A stretch of 64,000 bases of DNA from Nitrospira sp. (GTDB lineage Bacteria > Nitrospirota > Nitrospiria > Nitrospirales > Nitrospiraceae): the NCBI GenBank assembly GCA_024330925.1, contig JANDJK010000004.1, positions 1 to 64,000 of the forward strand. Direction: 5' to 3'. This document shows positions 48,549 through 58,306 of the stretch, in pieces. The notes below the pieces were generated by a model, which was not told the origin of the DNA, did no database searches, and saw only the letters and a list, made by a program, of their open reading frames with translations. The translations under genes and the position numbers were made by a program. The first letter of the stretch is position 1. Every line of letters starts with the position of its first letter.

Positions 48549-49666
48549 TGAAGCGAGTGGCTGAGGGCCGCGCATTTGACACATTTGATCTCCGTTATGT
48601 GGGCTTGATCCTTGTCCTCCTAGGAATTGGTGTCTTGTCCATTCATAGCGCAACCCACACTCAAGCAGTTGGTGCTGTACCCTATTATCTCAAACAACTG
48701 GTATGGATCGGGATCGGTGCAGTGGCGTTTGTTGTCCTCTGGGCGTGGGATTATCATGCCATTGCTCGACTAGCCTATCCTGCGTATGCTCTTGTGCTCT
48801 TGCTCTTGGTGTTTGTTCTTTTTGAAGGACGGATGAGCAAGGGGGCACAACGATGGATTGCGCTGGGGCCGTTTAGTTTTCAACCATCGGAATTTGCCAA
48901 ACTGGTGTTAGTGGTAGTCTTGGCTCACTACTATTCGAAAGCGCCTCGTGTCGGCTGGTTGCAGCGGGTGATTGTACCGGGGCTCTTGGTCTTGCCAGGC
49001 TTGCTGCTGATTCTAAAGCAGCCGGATCTTGGAAGTGGCTTGAGTTTTGTGGCGGTCTATGCGGCGATGCTACTGATGGTTGGTGTTCGTTCGCAGACTG
49101 TGGGCATTGTTTTATTGTTTTCGGTCATGTTGTTCCCTTTTGTGTGGGAAGGGATCTGGGGAGCGTTGCACGATTATCAGCGGCAACGGATCATGGCCTT
49201 TGTTGATCCGAACTATGATCCGAGTGGCAAAGGGTACCATGCTTTGCAATCGCGGATCGCGATCGGGTCTGGAGAACTGATGGGGAAAGGGCTGTTTGGC
49301 GGTACGCAAAGCCAGTTGAAATTTTTACCGGAGGGACATACCGACTTCATCTTTGCGGTGTACGCGGAGGAATGGGGATTCGTGGGGGTACTGGTTCTGT
49401 TGGCGTTATTCGTTGCGTTGATTTGGATGTCGTTGGATATTGCCTCGAAAGCCAAAGATCAGTTGGGAGCGTTGCTGGCAGTAGGCATCTCGTCGATGTT
49501 GTGCTTCTGTATTGTCGTCAACATTGGGATGACGGCGGGCATGTTTCCCATCGTGGGTATTCCCCTGCCATTGGTCAGTTACGGGGGGAGTGCCATGGTC
49601 ATGTCTCTGGCATCACTGGGGCTCCTCCTAAACGTGAAGCGGAAGCGGCTGAGTTTATTCTATTGA
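48545..49666 (+). CDS. rodA: peptidoglycan glycosyltransferase RodA
   Basis: SEDS-family polymerase of the elongasome. 373 residues with about ten transmembrane segments. Conserved SEDS pieces: RWIALGPFSFQPSEFAKLVL, LILKQPDLGSGLSF, FGGTQSQLKFLPEGHTDFIF with the essential acidic residue region, and GIPLPLVSYGGSAMVMSLA. Starts ATG 48545 overlapping the mrdA stop. Confidence 0.97.
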   Translation: MMKRVAEGRAFDTFDLRYVGLILVLLGIGVLSIHSATHTQAVGAVPYYLKQLVWIGIGAVAFVVLWAWDYHAIARLAYPAYALVLLLLVFVLFEGRMSKGAQRWIALGPFSFQPSEFAKLVLVVVLAHYYSKAPRVGWLQRVIVPGLLVLPGLLLILKQPDLGSGLSFVAVYAAMLLMVGVRSQTVGIVLLFSVMLFPFVWEGIWGALHDYQRQRIMAFVDPNYDPSGKGYHALQSRIAIGSGELMGKGLFGGTQSQLKFLPEGHTDFIFAVYAEEWGFVGVLVLLALFVALIWMSLDIASKAKDQLGALLAVGISSMLCFCIVVNIGMTAGMFPIVGIPLPLVSYGGSAMVMSLASLGLLLNVKRKRLSLFY

Positions 49667-49791
49667 CGCTAACGTACATTGCGGACTGTGGCGAAGGCTG
49701 GCAGGGGTGACCATGATGGGCGCCGCCGGTTCAGTGGGAAGCCGGTATTGACGGCTTTCAGAGACACGGCTTTCACTCGTAAGGGGTTGCA

Positions 49792-51327
49792 ATGGGAACC
49801 GAGATCGCTATTACGGTGACACGGGAGGAAACCCGTGTCGCAGTTCTTGACAACGGTGTCGTAACCGATTTGTTTGGCGACCGAGCCAAGCACAAAGACT
49901 ATGTGGGAAATATCTACAAGGGGCGGGTGGTTAAAGTATTGCCGGGTATGCAGGCAGCGTTTGTCGATATTGGTCTTGAAAAGGCGGCGTTCATGCATGT
50001 GTCGGATCTGTCGCTCGATGCGGAACCTGCTGACATCGTGGTGGAGGCGGAAGAAGATGAAAAGGACGCTGATGTGCTGCGGCCGAAGCGTCACAGCGCC
50101 AAACCGATCGAGGAATTGCTGAGCGAAGGTCAGGAAGTGATGGTCCAGATTTCAAAGGGGCCGATTGGGACCAAAGGTTCGCGGGTCACAACCTATATTT
50201 CACTGCCAGGTCGCTATCTCGTCTTCATGCCGAACGTTGACCATATCGGCGTGTCTCGGCGTATTGCTCGCGAAGAGGAACGATCGAGACTCAAGGATAT
50301 TATGAGGCGAGTGCGTCGTCCGGGTTGTGGTTACATTGTGCGCACGGTTAGCGAGGATGTCAAAGAAGAAGATCTCAAGTCAGATGTCGAGTTCCTCCAT
50401 GTCCTTTGGCAGGACATTCTGACCAAACGCGAGCGGATGGCCGCTCCGGCCTTGCTGCACAGTGATTTAAGCCTGAGTTTTCGAGTAGTGCGGGACCTGT
50501 TTAGCAAAAAGGTGGACAAGCTCTGGATCGACTCACGGGAAGAGTACGAAGCGATCCGCAATTTTGTCCAACGATTTTCTCCCGAACAAACCTCGCGGAT
50601 CCATTTCTACGATAAGGAGGAGCCCTTGTTTGACTATTTGGGGATCGAGCAAGAAATTGCTCGTGCCATGAGTCGCAAGGTGTGGCTCAAATCAGGCGGG
50701 TACCTGGTGATCGATCATACAGAGGCGATGACCGTGATCGATGTCAACACAGGGCGGTTTGTCGGAAAACGCGATCAGGAGGAAACGATTCTTCGCAACA
50801 ATCTGGAGGCTGCTCGCGAGGTCGCCTACCAGCTCAAGTTGCGGGGGATCGGTGGCATCATCATCGTTGATTTCATTGACATGGAGCGTGAGAAAAACCG
50901 CGAGAAGGTCTATCATGCGTTGGTCGATGCCATGGCCGCCGACAAGGCGAGGACAAGGATTTCTCGTATCTCGGATCTCGGCCTCATTGAAATTTCGCGC
51001 GAACGGGTGCGGGAGGACCTGCTGCGGTCGCTCTCCGAGCCCTGCCGCTATTGCGAGGGGCGCGGCTATACCAAGTCTCCCACGACGGTGGCGTATGAAA
51101 TCTTTCGCGAGATCAGGCGACTCGAATCGTCTCCTGATCAACGGCGCATTGTGGTCGGTGTCCACCCGGCGGTGGCTGAGCTGCTGCAGGATGAGGAACG
51201 GGCGAGTGTCGAGGCTCTGGAGCAGGAACGGGCTGTCAAAATTGTGGTGGTGTCAGACAGCCAATTGCATTTGGAACAGTACGACCTCGTTGTGGTGGAA
51301 TCACGCGGCGTGGCTGTCCCGCCATAA
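49792..51327 (+). CDS. rng: ribonuclease G (RNase E/G family)
   Basis: Endoribonuclease for rRNA maturation and mRNA decay. S1 RNA-binding domain near residues 40-130 (GNIYKGRVVKVLPGMQAAFVD), interrupted by an acidic insert (EAEEDEKDADV). Catalytic metal aspartates are D317 (MTVIDVNTGRFVG) and D360 (IIIVDFIDM). The zinc-link CRYC has C418 and C421 (EPCRYCEGRGY). 511 aa without the long degradosome tail of RNase E. No strong ribosome-binding site precedes the ATG. Confidence 0.96.
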   Translation: MGTEIAITVTREETRVAVLDNGVVTDLFGDRAKHKDYVGNIYKGRVVKVLPGMQAAFVDIGLEKAAFMHVSDLSLDAEPADIVVEAEEDEKDADVLRPKRHSAKPIEELLSEGQEVMVQISKGPIGTKGSRVTTYISLPGRYLVFMPNVDHIGVSRRIAREEERSRLKDIMRRVRRPGCGYIVRTVSEDVKEEDLKSDVEFLHVLWQDILTKRERMAAPALLHSDLSLSFRVVRDLFSKKVDKLWIDSREEYEAIRNFVQRFSPEQTSRIHFYDKEEPLFDYLGIEQEIARAMSRKVWLKSGGYLVIDHTEAMTVIDVNTGRFVGKRDQEETILRNNLEAAREVAYQLKLRGIGGIIIVDFIDMEREKNREKVYHALVDAMAADKARTRISRISDLGLIEISRERVREDLLRSLSEPCRYCEGRGYTKSPTTVAYEIFREIRRLESSPDQRRIVVGVHPAVAELLQDEERASVEALEQERAVKIVVVSDSQLHLEQYDLVVVESRGVAVPP

Positions 51328-51396
51328 ATCGCGCAGTGCCGCGACTGGTGCACCAAGCCCAGTTGCCGACCATTTCCGAACAAGGGCCGAGGAACA

Positions 51397-52518
51397 ATGG
51401 ATCAAGAATCATTGGCGGCATGGTTGACCCTGCAGGCGACTGCAGGGATGGGGGATCGCACGCTGATTAGGTTGATTCACTGTTTTGGCTCGCCTCAGGC
51501 AGTCTTGGCGGCGGATGTCGCTCAGTTGGTTAGAGCGGGTTGTAACAAAACAGTGGCTGAATCTTTGCGTCGCGGTCTCACGCTCGAGCAAAGGCGGGCA
51601 ATTGACCGGCAACATGCTATTATCCAACGGCTCAACATTCGGGTTTGTTCATTCATTGATCCGGCGTATCCCGCAAGGCTCAAGGCCATTGCCGATCCTC
51701 CGCCGTTACTGTATGTCACCGGCGATTGGCCAATGCCGATTGAAGCGGCGGTGGCGATTGTGGGTGGCAGGCGGGCAACGCCGACCGGGCGTGTGGTGAC
51801 GGAGCAGATTGCGCAAGAGTTGGCTGCCACGGGAATTGTGATTGTGAGTGGGTTAGCGCGGGGGATTGATGCGGCTGCTCACTGCGGTGCTCTGGCTGGG
51901 AAGGGACGGACCATTGCGGTGTTGGGGTGCGGTATTGATCGGACTTATCCACCAGAGCACAGAAGGTTGCGGCGGAGTATTGAGGAAGCCGGCGGTGCTG
52001 TGGTGTCTGAACTACCTGTCGGAGCGCCACCACTCGCCCATCATTTTCCGCGGCGAAACAGAATTATCAGCGGCCTATCCTTAGGGGTACTGGTGAGCGA
52101 AGCTGCCAAGGAGAGTGGATCGCTCATCACGGCAAAATTGGCTTTGGAACAGGGGCGAGAGGTGTTTGCGGTTCCAGGCCCCGTCACTTCCGAGGCGTAC
52201 CGCGGGTCGAACAGTTTGATTAAAGAGGGAGCAAAGTTGGTTGAAAGTGCGCAGGACATTGTGGAAGAAATTTTGCCTCAATTGCGTACCGGCCTCTTGC
52301 AATCACTTGCGCGCAGTCATAGGCCTGCGGTGTCTGGTGAGTCGCTCGGTAAGGATGATATCGCTGTGTACGAAGTCTTGTCGGCTGAGGCTCAGTCGGT
52401 TGATATGGTTATTGAGCGGACCGGGCTTGCTGCTGCCAAAGTTGTTGCCAGTCTTCTTACGCTCGAATTGTCCGGATGTATCCGGCAGTTGCCGGGCCAG
52501 CAGTATGTCCGACTGTAG
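51397..52518 (+). CDS. dprA: DNA-processing protein DprA
   Basis: Loads RecA on incoming single-stranded DNA in natural transformation. HhH-like N-terminal region, then the Rossmann domain: AVAIVGGRRATPTGR, IVSGLARGIDAAAHCGAL, IAVLGCGIDRTYPPEHRRL, FPRRNRIISGLSLGVLVSEA and EVFAVPGPVTSEAYRGSN. A C-terminal winged-helix-like part follows. 373 aa, normal. Lies between rng and topA, a frequent DprA-TopA pairing. Confidence 0.96.
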   Translation: MDQESLAAWLTLQATAGMGDRTLIRLIHCFGSPQAVLAADVAQLVRAGCNKTVAESLRRGLTLEQRRAIDRQHAIIQRLNIRVCSFIDPAYPARLKAIADPPPLLYVTGDWPMPIEAAVAIVGGRRATPTGRVVTEQIAQELAATGIVIVSGLARGIDAAAHCGALAGKGRTIAVLGCGIDRTYPPEHRRLRRSIEEAGGAVVSELPVGAPPLAHHFPRRNRIISGLSLGVLVSEAAKESGSLITAKLALEQGREVFAVPGPVTSEAYRGSNSLIKEGAKLVESAQDIVEEILPQLRTGLLQSLARSHRPAVSGESLGKDDIAVYEVLSAEAQSVDMVIERTGLAAAKVVASLLTLELSGCIRQLPGQQYVRL

Positions 52519-52620
52519 GCGTCATCACAGGGTGGTCTGCCGTTCTAGTTGCAGGAGCCTTGGATATTTGGTACGGATGAACACAAGAGGTTCTACCGGT
52601 CCAAGAAGCGCGGGGTTGCC

Positions 52621-54957
52621 ATGGCGAAGTCGTTAGTGATTGTGGAGTCGCCGACGAAGGCAAAAACAGTAACGAAGTATCTCGGTCGAGGATATGAAGT
52701 GTTGGCCTCTGTCGGTCATGTGAAGGATCTGCCGACCAACCGGTTGGGAATCGATCTGGAGCATGACTTTGCCCCTCAATACGTGACGATTAAAGGCAAG
52801 GCTAAAGTGTTGGCTGAGATCAAGAAGAAAGCGGAGAAGGCCGACAAAATTTTCCTCGCACCGGATCCTGATCGTGAAGGCGAGGCCATTGCCTGGCATA
52901 TCGAGCGGGAATTACTCGAGAAGTCGAAAAAGAATACCGGCAAGATCTTTCGGGTTCGATTCAACGAAATCACAGAAGCGGCAGTGAAACGCGCTCTCCA
53001 GTCGCCCAGCCAGATCGACATGCGACTGGTTAATGCACAACAGGCGAGGCGCGTGCTGGACCGCATCGTTGGCTATCAGGGTAGTCAATTGCTGTGGAGC
53101 AAGGTGCGGCGAGGGCTCAGCATGGGACGTGTCCAATCCGTGGCTATGCGGCTGATTTGCGAGCGCGAGGCGGAACGGGAAGCCTTTCGCCCCGAAGAGT
53201 ATTGGACGGTGGTTGCTCTTCTGGCTGGATCCACTCCTCCACCGTTCGAAGCCAAATTGCACAGCATTGACGATCGAGAAGCCTTGTTGGCGAACGAAGA
53301 GCAGGCACGTCGCGTGTTGGAGGCAGTGGAAGGGAAATCCTTCGTCGTTCGGTTGATCGAGCGGAGAGAAAAAAAGCGGAATCCGGTGGCGCCGTTTATT
53401 ACGAGCCGCTTGCAACAGGAAGCCGCCCGAAAGCTGAATTTTTCGCCCAAGAAAACCATGATGCTGGCACAACAACTCTACGAAGGTGTCGAGATTGGAA
53501 GTGAGGGGCCGACCGGTCTCATTACGTATATGAGAACCGACTCGACACGTGTGTCGGAGGAAGCGCTCAATGAGGTACGTGCGCTGATCCGAACCAGATT
53601 TGGTCCGGAGTATCTACCGGAGACGGCTAATGTGTTCAAAACCCAGAAAGCAGCACAAGAGGCTCATGAAGCGATCAGACCGACATCGGTTGCGCGAGAC
53701 CCTGAAAGCGTTCGGCCTTATCTCGACCGAGATTTGTATCGTCTCTACAAGTTGATTTGGAACCGGTTCGTTGCCTCGCAAATGGTACCGGCGGTGTTGG
53801 ATGTCACGCGTGTCGATGTGTCACCGGTGGGGACACAGGCCACTTATGTTTTTCGGGCAACGGGGACAGTCGTGAAATTTCCGGGTTATACAATCGTCTA
53901 CCAAGAAGATGTTGACAAGGACGTGCTAGCGCAGAAGCCTGCAGGCGAGCAGGAGGTGGGTGATGAAAGCGAAGGGCTCTTGCCGCCCCTTGTTCAGGGA
54001 GAACCGTTGAGGTTGGTTGAAGGGGAAGGGCAGACGGTGCCGGGTTTGGCTGCTAAGCAACATTTCACCCAACCACCTCCTCGCTATAACGAAGCTTCAC
54101 TGATTAAGGAGCTTGAGGAGAAGGGCATTGGGCGCCCATCGACCTATGCGACCATCATTTCCACCATCCAGGAGCGCAAATATGTCGAAAAAGTCGAAGG
54201 CCGCTTCCGGCCGACCGAAATAGGGCGGGTGGTGAATGATTTTCTGGTCAAGGGGTTCCCTAACATCGTGGATGTCGGCTTCACTTCACAATTGGAAGCA
54301 GAACTAGACGAAGTGGAGGAAGGCAACAAACCGTGGGTTTCGTCGGTCCGTGATTTTTATGATCCCTTTGTGGCGGATTTGGAAAGAGCCAAAGCGATAC
54401 CGGGTCCCAAGGATTGGGTTGAGCCGCCTACAAACATTCCCTGCGACAAGTGTGGCAGGATGATGGAGATCAAGTGGGGACGCAATGGGAAATTTCTTGC
54501 TTGCCCTGGATATAAAGAAGATCCTCCTTGTAAGAATACAAAAAATTTTGAAAAGCTGCCGGATGGCACTATCAAGGTGGTGCCGAGACAGGAAATCACG
54601 ACGGACGAAGTCTGCGACAAATGTGGAAGCCCCATGGTTGTCAAGAGCGGTCGATTTGGCAAATTCATCGCCTGTTCGGCCTATCCTCGTTGCAAGACAA
54701 CCAAACCGTTGGCATTAGGCGTGCAATGTCCTCAGCCGGGCTGCGGAGGCGATCTGGTGCAAAAACGAACGCGCAAGGGGCGCTCGTTTTTCGCGTGCAG
54801 CCGTTATCCGCAGTGTGAATTTGCCATTTGGGATCGGCCGGTGCCGAAATCGTGTCCAACCTGCCATGCCCCATTTCTGGTAGAAAAGGTCAGCAAGCAG
54901 AATGGGCGGAGTGTCCAATGCCGGAACGAAGCGTGTGGGTATCGTGAAGCGGGGTGA
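52621..54957 (+). CDS. topA: DNA topoisomerase I
   Basis: Type IA enzyme relaxing negative supercoils. ATG 52621 begins MAKSLVIVESPTKAKTVTKY (TOPRIM) with FLAPDPDREGEAIAWH for magnesium. The catalytic tyrosine is Y303 in GLITYMRTDSTRVS. Four C-terminal zinc-ribbon units are visible: CDKCGRMMEI.., CDKCGSPMVVKSG.., CPQPGCGGDL.. and CPTCHAPFLV.., three with the F/ACSxYPxC end. 778 aa. The frame is open 24 codons upstream but without family resemblance. Confidence 0.97.
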   Translation: MAKSLVIVESPTKAKTVTKYLGRGYEVLASVGHVKDLPTNRLGIDLEHDFAPQYVTIKGKAKVLAEIKKKAEKADKIFLAPDPDREGEAIAWHIERELLEKSKKNTGKIFRVRFNEITEAAVKRALQSPSQIDMRLVNAQQARRVLDRIVGYQGSQLLWSKVRRGLSMGRVQSVAMRLICEREAEREAFRPEEYWTVVALLAGSTPPPFEAKLHSIDDREALLANEEQARRVLEAVEGKSFVVRLIERREKKRNPVAPFITSRLQQEAARKLNFSPKKTMMLAQQLYEGVEIGSEGPTGLITYMRTDSTRVSEEALNEVRALIRTRFGPEYLPETANVFKTQKAAQEAHEAIRPTSVARDPESVRPYLDRDLYRLYKLIWNRFVASQMVPAVLDVTRVDVSPVGTQATYVFRATGTVVKFPGYTIVYQEDVDKDVLAQKPAGEQEVGDESEGLLPPLVQGEPLRLVEGEGQTVPGLAAKQHFTQPPPRYNEASLIKELEEKGIGRPSTYATIISTIQERKYVEKVEGRFRPTEIGRVVNDFLVKGFPNIVDVGFTSQLEAELDEVEEGNKPWVSSVRDFYDPFVADLERAKAIPGPKDWVEPPTNIPCDKCGRMMEIKWGRNGKFLACPGYKEDPPCKNTKNFEKLPDGTIKVVPRQEITTDEVCDKCGSPMVVKSGRFGKFIACSAYPRCKTTKPLALGVQCPQPGCGGDLVQKRTRKGRSFFACSRYPQCEFAIWDRPVPKSCPTCHAPFLVEKVSKQNGRSVQCRNEACGYREAG

Positions 54958-55483
54958 CTTTGTGAGTTGAGCGTGGGCAGCGGTAGCCCATCCAGCCTTT
55001 GAGCGTATCCGGTGCGTGACTTGCTCTGAGGCGAAGGAACGACGCAGTGCTGGACATCGGTGGTGTTCTCTGACAGTTGCACGCTCCCTTCGCGGCCCCA
55101 TTTTAGCGGGTGGGCAAGACGGAGCGGGGGAAGTGGGCTTAAGCTCTACCCTATTCTGGTGACATCGTCCCCCACAGACAAGGCTGACACAGAGCGTAAA
55201 GGGCAGGCCCTCTACCTGTGTGCAGGACGGCTCCGACAGCCCGTGAGACTGTTTCTGTTGCCAGGCATGGGTTGTGGAACTCGGGAGGTTCCTAGATTGC
55301 CGAAGGAAGCGGTTGGCAGTTCTTGGAACATGAGAAGTGGACGGTCCTGGTGAAAGGCAAGACAGCCAAGGTCATGCCGTCAACCAATGGGATGGCGAAC
55401 ATCATTTGTGAGCGGGAAACGAGGGGGCACCCTCTCAGGCTCATGGATTGTGTAGAGAGATGAGATGGAGGGAGCAAACCAAC
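54958..55483. other. 526-bp gap between topA and the lipocalin gene
   Basis: No convincing gene. A long plus-strand open stretch around 55310-55463 reads QFLEHEKWTVLVKGKTAKVM... to a TGA but lacks a credible start, so it may be the end of a decayed gene. Low confidence. Confidence 0.45.
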
Positions 55484-56083
55484 ATGTGGAAGCAGGTGCT
55501 GACGGGACAGGTCGGTTGGCGGCTAGTGAGCTGGGGGATGTGTGTCGGCTGTGGGATGATAGGCTCGCTAATCAGTGGTTGCATGGGAATTGAACCCCGG
55601 GCGGACTTGCCAACGGTCTCCTCCGTTGATCTCAACCGGTATGCGGGAACCTGGTACGAGATTGCGCGGTTGCCAATGTGGTTTCAGCGCCATTGTGTGG
55701 ACTCAAAAGCGGTCTATACGCTTCGATCGGATGGACGGATCGGCGTGCATAATGAATGTGTGACCGATGACGGTGGCACGGCCATGGCCGATGGTGTTGC
55801 GACCGTGGTCGATGCAAAGACCAACGCGCGCCTCGCGGTGGTGTTCGACAATTGGTTCGCGCGTTTGTTCGGATCGTCCAGAGAGGGAAATTACTGGATT
55901 CTCGCTCTTGATTCGGAGTACCGCACGGCGTTGGTGGGCGCGCCGGATCGGCGGTATCTCTGGATCCTTTCCCGTGCGCCTCGGCTTGACGACGAGATCT
56001 ATGACACACTCGTGCAACGCGCCAAAGCATTGGGCTATCCTGTTGAGAGGCTGATCCGCGATCGACGCTCCGGGCTTTCGTAG
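55484..56083 (+). CDS. lipocalin (Blc-like) lipoprotein
   Basis: Outer-membrane-associated lipocalin, probably binding phospholipid-like ligands. ATG 55484 has GGAGGG upstream; signal plus lipobox ends in LISGC. The lipocalin core signature is DLNRYAGTWYEIARLPMWFQ (GxW) and the third structurally conserved region YLWILSRAPRLD. About 199 aa. It converges with the DUF1269 gene. Confidence 0.93.
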   Translation: MWKQVLTGQVGWRLVSWGMCVGCGMIGSLISGCMGIEPRADLPTVSSVDLNRYAGTWYEIARLPMWFQRHCVDSKAVYTLRSDGRIGVHNECVTDDGGTAMADGVATVVDAKTNARLAVVFDNWFARLFGSSREGNYWILALDSEYRTALVGAPDRRYLWILSRAPRLDDEIYDTLVQRAKALGYPVERLIRDRRSGLS

Positions 56084-56115
56084 GAGAGCGAGCCTGCGTT
56101 GTAATCACGCGCCGG

Positions 56116-56134
56116 GACAATTCCTCCGATTGTC
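56116..56134. terminator. weak hairpin between convergent genes
   Basis: GACAAT at 56116-56121 and ATTGTC at 56129-56134 form a 6-bp stem with a 7-nt loop between the stop codons of the lipocalin and DUF1269 genes. No T tract. Marginal. Confidence 0.25.
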
Positions 56135-56145
56135 TTGAAGGGGGC

Positions 56146-56694
56146 TTACCCCTTCTCCCGTTGCTTGTCATGATGCCGAGCAAGGGCCGCCCGCAGCCGT
56201 TCTTCCTGCTCCTTGCTGAGCGAAGTTTTGAGGATCGTTCCCTCGTATTTTGAGATTTTGCTCAGCAACTGATCTTCGTCAAAATGGATTAGAAGAAAAA
56301 TCGCGGAGGTACCAGGCGCGATGGTGCTTCCAAGCGCTTTGATGAAAGTATCGGGAATGCCATAATCGCTCAAAATCCCGAATTCCTCGGCGGCCTTGGT
56401 CAACGCGCCGGCGCCCGCTCCGCCCGCGATGCTGCCTAGCAGTCCGGCGAGAGGATTCATGAAGAGCAGTCCCATGAGTCCGCCCCATAAGATACCCAGT
56501 GCAACCCCGTGGGCCGTCGCGCCTCCGAATACATCGACACATTGCTTGAGGTGAACTTTCCCGTCCTTATCCCGGACGACGATGACCGCATCCTCCAGAT
56601 CCAGGACGTATTGTGATTCCATGGCCCGCAGTTCATTGAGCACCTGGTCGGCGGTGCTGGAATCCTTAAATGCGATGCAGACGAGTTGGCTCAT
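56146..56694 (-). CDS. DUF1269 membrane protein
   Basis: This 182-aa protein has the DUF1269 pattern: LVCIAFKDSSTADQVLNEL, YVLDLEDAVIVVRDKDGKV, KQCVDVFGGATAHGVALGILWG, a glycine-rich membrane-like LLGSIAGGAGAGALT and GTSAIFLLIHFDED. Members are widespread and of unknown function, often stress-associated. Starts with ATG 56694, behind AAGGAGATAG. A strong hairpin lies about 90 nt upstream of its start. Confidence 0.9.
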   Translation of the reverse strand: MSQLVCIAFKDSSTADQVLNELRAMESQYVLDLEDAVIVVRDKDGKVHLKQCVDVFGGATAHGVALGILWGGLMGLLFMNPLAGLLGSIAGGAGAGALTKAAEEFGILSDYGIPDTFIKALGSTIAPGTSAIFLLIHFDEDQLLSKISKYEGTILKTSLSKEQEERLRAALARHHDKQREKG

Positions 56695-56781
56695 GGTCTA
56701 TCTCCTTAACCGGTTTGTGCATCCGAGGTTACGCCCGTGCGAATTGATTTGGATTCGGCGACTATCGGCTTGTGAATGTCG

Positions 56782-56815
56782 GCACCCCTGTTGCTACTAG
56801 TAGCAGCAGGGGTGC
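56782..56815. repeat. 16-bp near-perfect hairpin between divergent genes
   Basis: GCACCCCTGTTGCTAC at 56782-56797 pairs with GTAGCAGCAGGGGTGC at 56800-56815 with one G-U, around a 2-nt turn. No T tract on either side. It separates the DUF1269 gene (starts 56694, minus) from the ccm operon (starts 56991, plus) and may be a protein-binding site or terminator for an upstream transcript. Confidence 0.55.
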
Positions 56816-56990
56816 TCTGATGGCAAGAGACATTCTGAGACCCTGAGGCCGTTGGTCAATTCATCGATACGCTGTCACTTTGTCTCGCCTCTTGTTTTCC
56901 GTGCCTCGTTCCTCTTAATCTGAGCCGCTCTGTCAATGACGTCGATGGTGGCCGCTACGGTGCCATCAGGTGAAGAGAGGTCCGATCGTC

Positions 56991-57611
56991 ATGTTGCAAG
57001 CCGTTTCGTTGAGCTGTCGGCGAGGGGATCGGCGGTTGTTTTCCGGTGTGAACGTGACGGTGCCTCCAGGCACTGTGCTGACTGTGGTCGGAGAAAACGG
57101 AAGCGGAAAGACGAGTTTCCTTCGCATATTGTGCAACTTGCTGGCTCCCGAGGAAGGAGCCGTTCTTTGGCAGGGGGTCGATATTCGCCGGCTCAAAGAA
57201 CAGTATTACGCGCAATTGACCTATATCGGGCACCTCAACGGAATCAAGGACGACCTGACGGCGATGGAGAATCTCATGCTCACCGCCGCCTTGACCGGTG
57301 ATCGTCCGTCTGACGCCTCCGTCCGGGACGCGCTGGAAGCTGTCGGCCTGAAACATCGGATTCATCATCTGCCCACCAGGGTGTTGTCGCAAGGACAAAG
57401 GCGGCGCGTGGCGCTGGCCCGCCTCTGGCTTTCGACCCATCCCCTGTGGCTCTTGGACGAGCCGTTTACCTCGTTGGATCAGGCGGCGACGGCCCTGGTG
57501 ACGGAGCGGCTGCGGTCGCATGTGCAGAGTGGAGGACTCGCGGTCGTCGTGACGCACCATGAGGTGGCTCTTCCGTCAGAGATGGTTCAGCGGTTGAGGC
57601 TGGACGGATGA
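56991..57611 (+). CDS. ccmA: haem exporter ATP-binding subunit CcmA
   Basis: ABC ATPase of cytochrome c maturation system I. ATG 56991 follows GAGAGG at 9 nt; a GTG at 56970 is open. Walker A GENGSGKTS, Q-loop region YIGHLNGIKDDLTAMENL, signature LSQGQRRRVALARLW, Walker B LWLLDEPFTSLD and the H-loop VTHHEV. 206 aa. Works with CcmB and CcmC to release holo-CcmE. Stop overlaps ccmB. Confidence 0.96.
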   Translation: MLQAVSLSCRRGDRRLFSGVNVTVPPGTVLTVVGENGSGKTSFLRILCNLLAPEEGAVLWQGVDIRRLKEQYYAQLTYIGHLNGIKDDLTAMENLMLTAALTGDRPSDASVRDALEAVGLKHRIHHLPTRVLSQGQRRRVALARLWLSTHPLWLLDEPFTSLDQAATALVTERLRSHVQSGGLAVVVTHHEVALPSEMVQRLRLDG

Positions 57612-58291
57612 CTCAGCCGAGTTTGTGGGAGACGTTGTGGGGGATTATCTGGCGGGATCTCCTGCTGGCGATGCGCCGTCGATCCGACGTGGCGATTTCG
57701 GTGTTGTTCTTGGTCATTGTGGCGAGTCTGTTTCCCTTGGGAGTGGGACCGGAACCGGCGGTGTTGAGGACCATTGCCGCGGGGGTGCTTTGGGTGGCGG
57801 CGCTCTTGGCCTGTCTCCTGTCGCTCGGGCGGGTATTCACGGCCGATTATCTTGATGGAGTATTGGAGCAGATGCTGTTAATTCCCCAACCGCTGCCGGT
57901 GTTGGTGATGGGGAAGGTCTTTGCTCATTGGATGGTGTCGGGGTTGCCGATAGTGTTGCTGTCACCGCTGTTGGGGTTGCAATTCGGTTTAGAGGGTGAG
58001 GTGTTGGGTACCTTGGTCCTCTCGCTCTTGCTTGGGACGCCAACGTTGAGTATGATTGGAAGCATTGGTGCTGCACTGGTGCTCGGTGTCCGCGGAAGCG
58101 GGCTCTTGGTTGCCCTCTTGGTGCTTCCTCTATACGTTCCGGTGCTGATCTTTGGAGCTGGTGCCGTCACAAGCAGCATGGCCGGAGTTGGCGGCGAAGC
58201 CAACCTTTCACTACTTGGAGCCTGTCTGGTCCTGTCTCTGTTTTTTGCGCCGTGGGCAACAGCGGCGGCGCTGCGCATCGCGCTGGAATAG
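57608..58291 (+). CDS. ccmB: haem exporter permease CcmB
   Basis: Polytopic inner-membrane protein of 227 residues with about six hydrophobic segments; ATGA overlap with ccmA. SVLFLVIVASLFPLGVGPEP, VLEQMLLIPQPLPVLVMGK and LVALLVLPLYVPVLIFGAGA are CcmB-like. Partner of CcmA in the ABC unit. Confidence 0.95.
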   Translation: MTQPSLWETLWGIIWRDLLLAMRRRSDVAISVLFLVIVASLFPLGVGPEPAVLRTIAAGVLWVAALLACLLSLGRVFTADYLDGVLEQMLLIPQPLPVLVMGKVFAHWMVSGLPIVLLSPLLGLQFGLEGEVLGTLVLSLLLGTPTLSMIGSIGAALVLGVRGSGLLVALLVLPLYVPVLIFGAGAVTSSMAGVGGEANLSLLGACLVLSLFFAPWATAAALRIALE

Positions 58292-58306
58292 CGCGGAAGG
58301 AACGCA

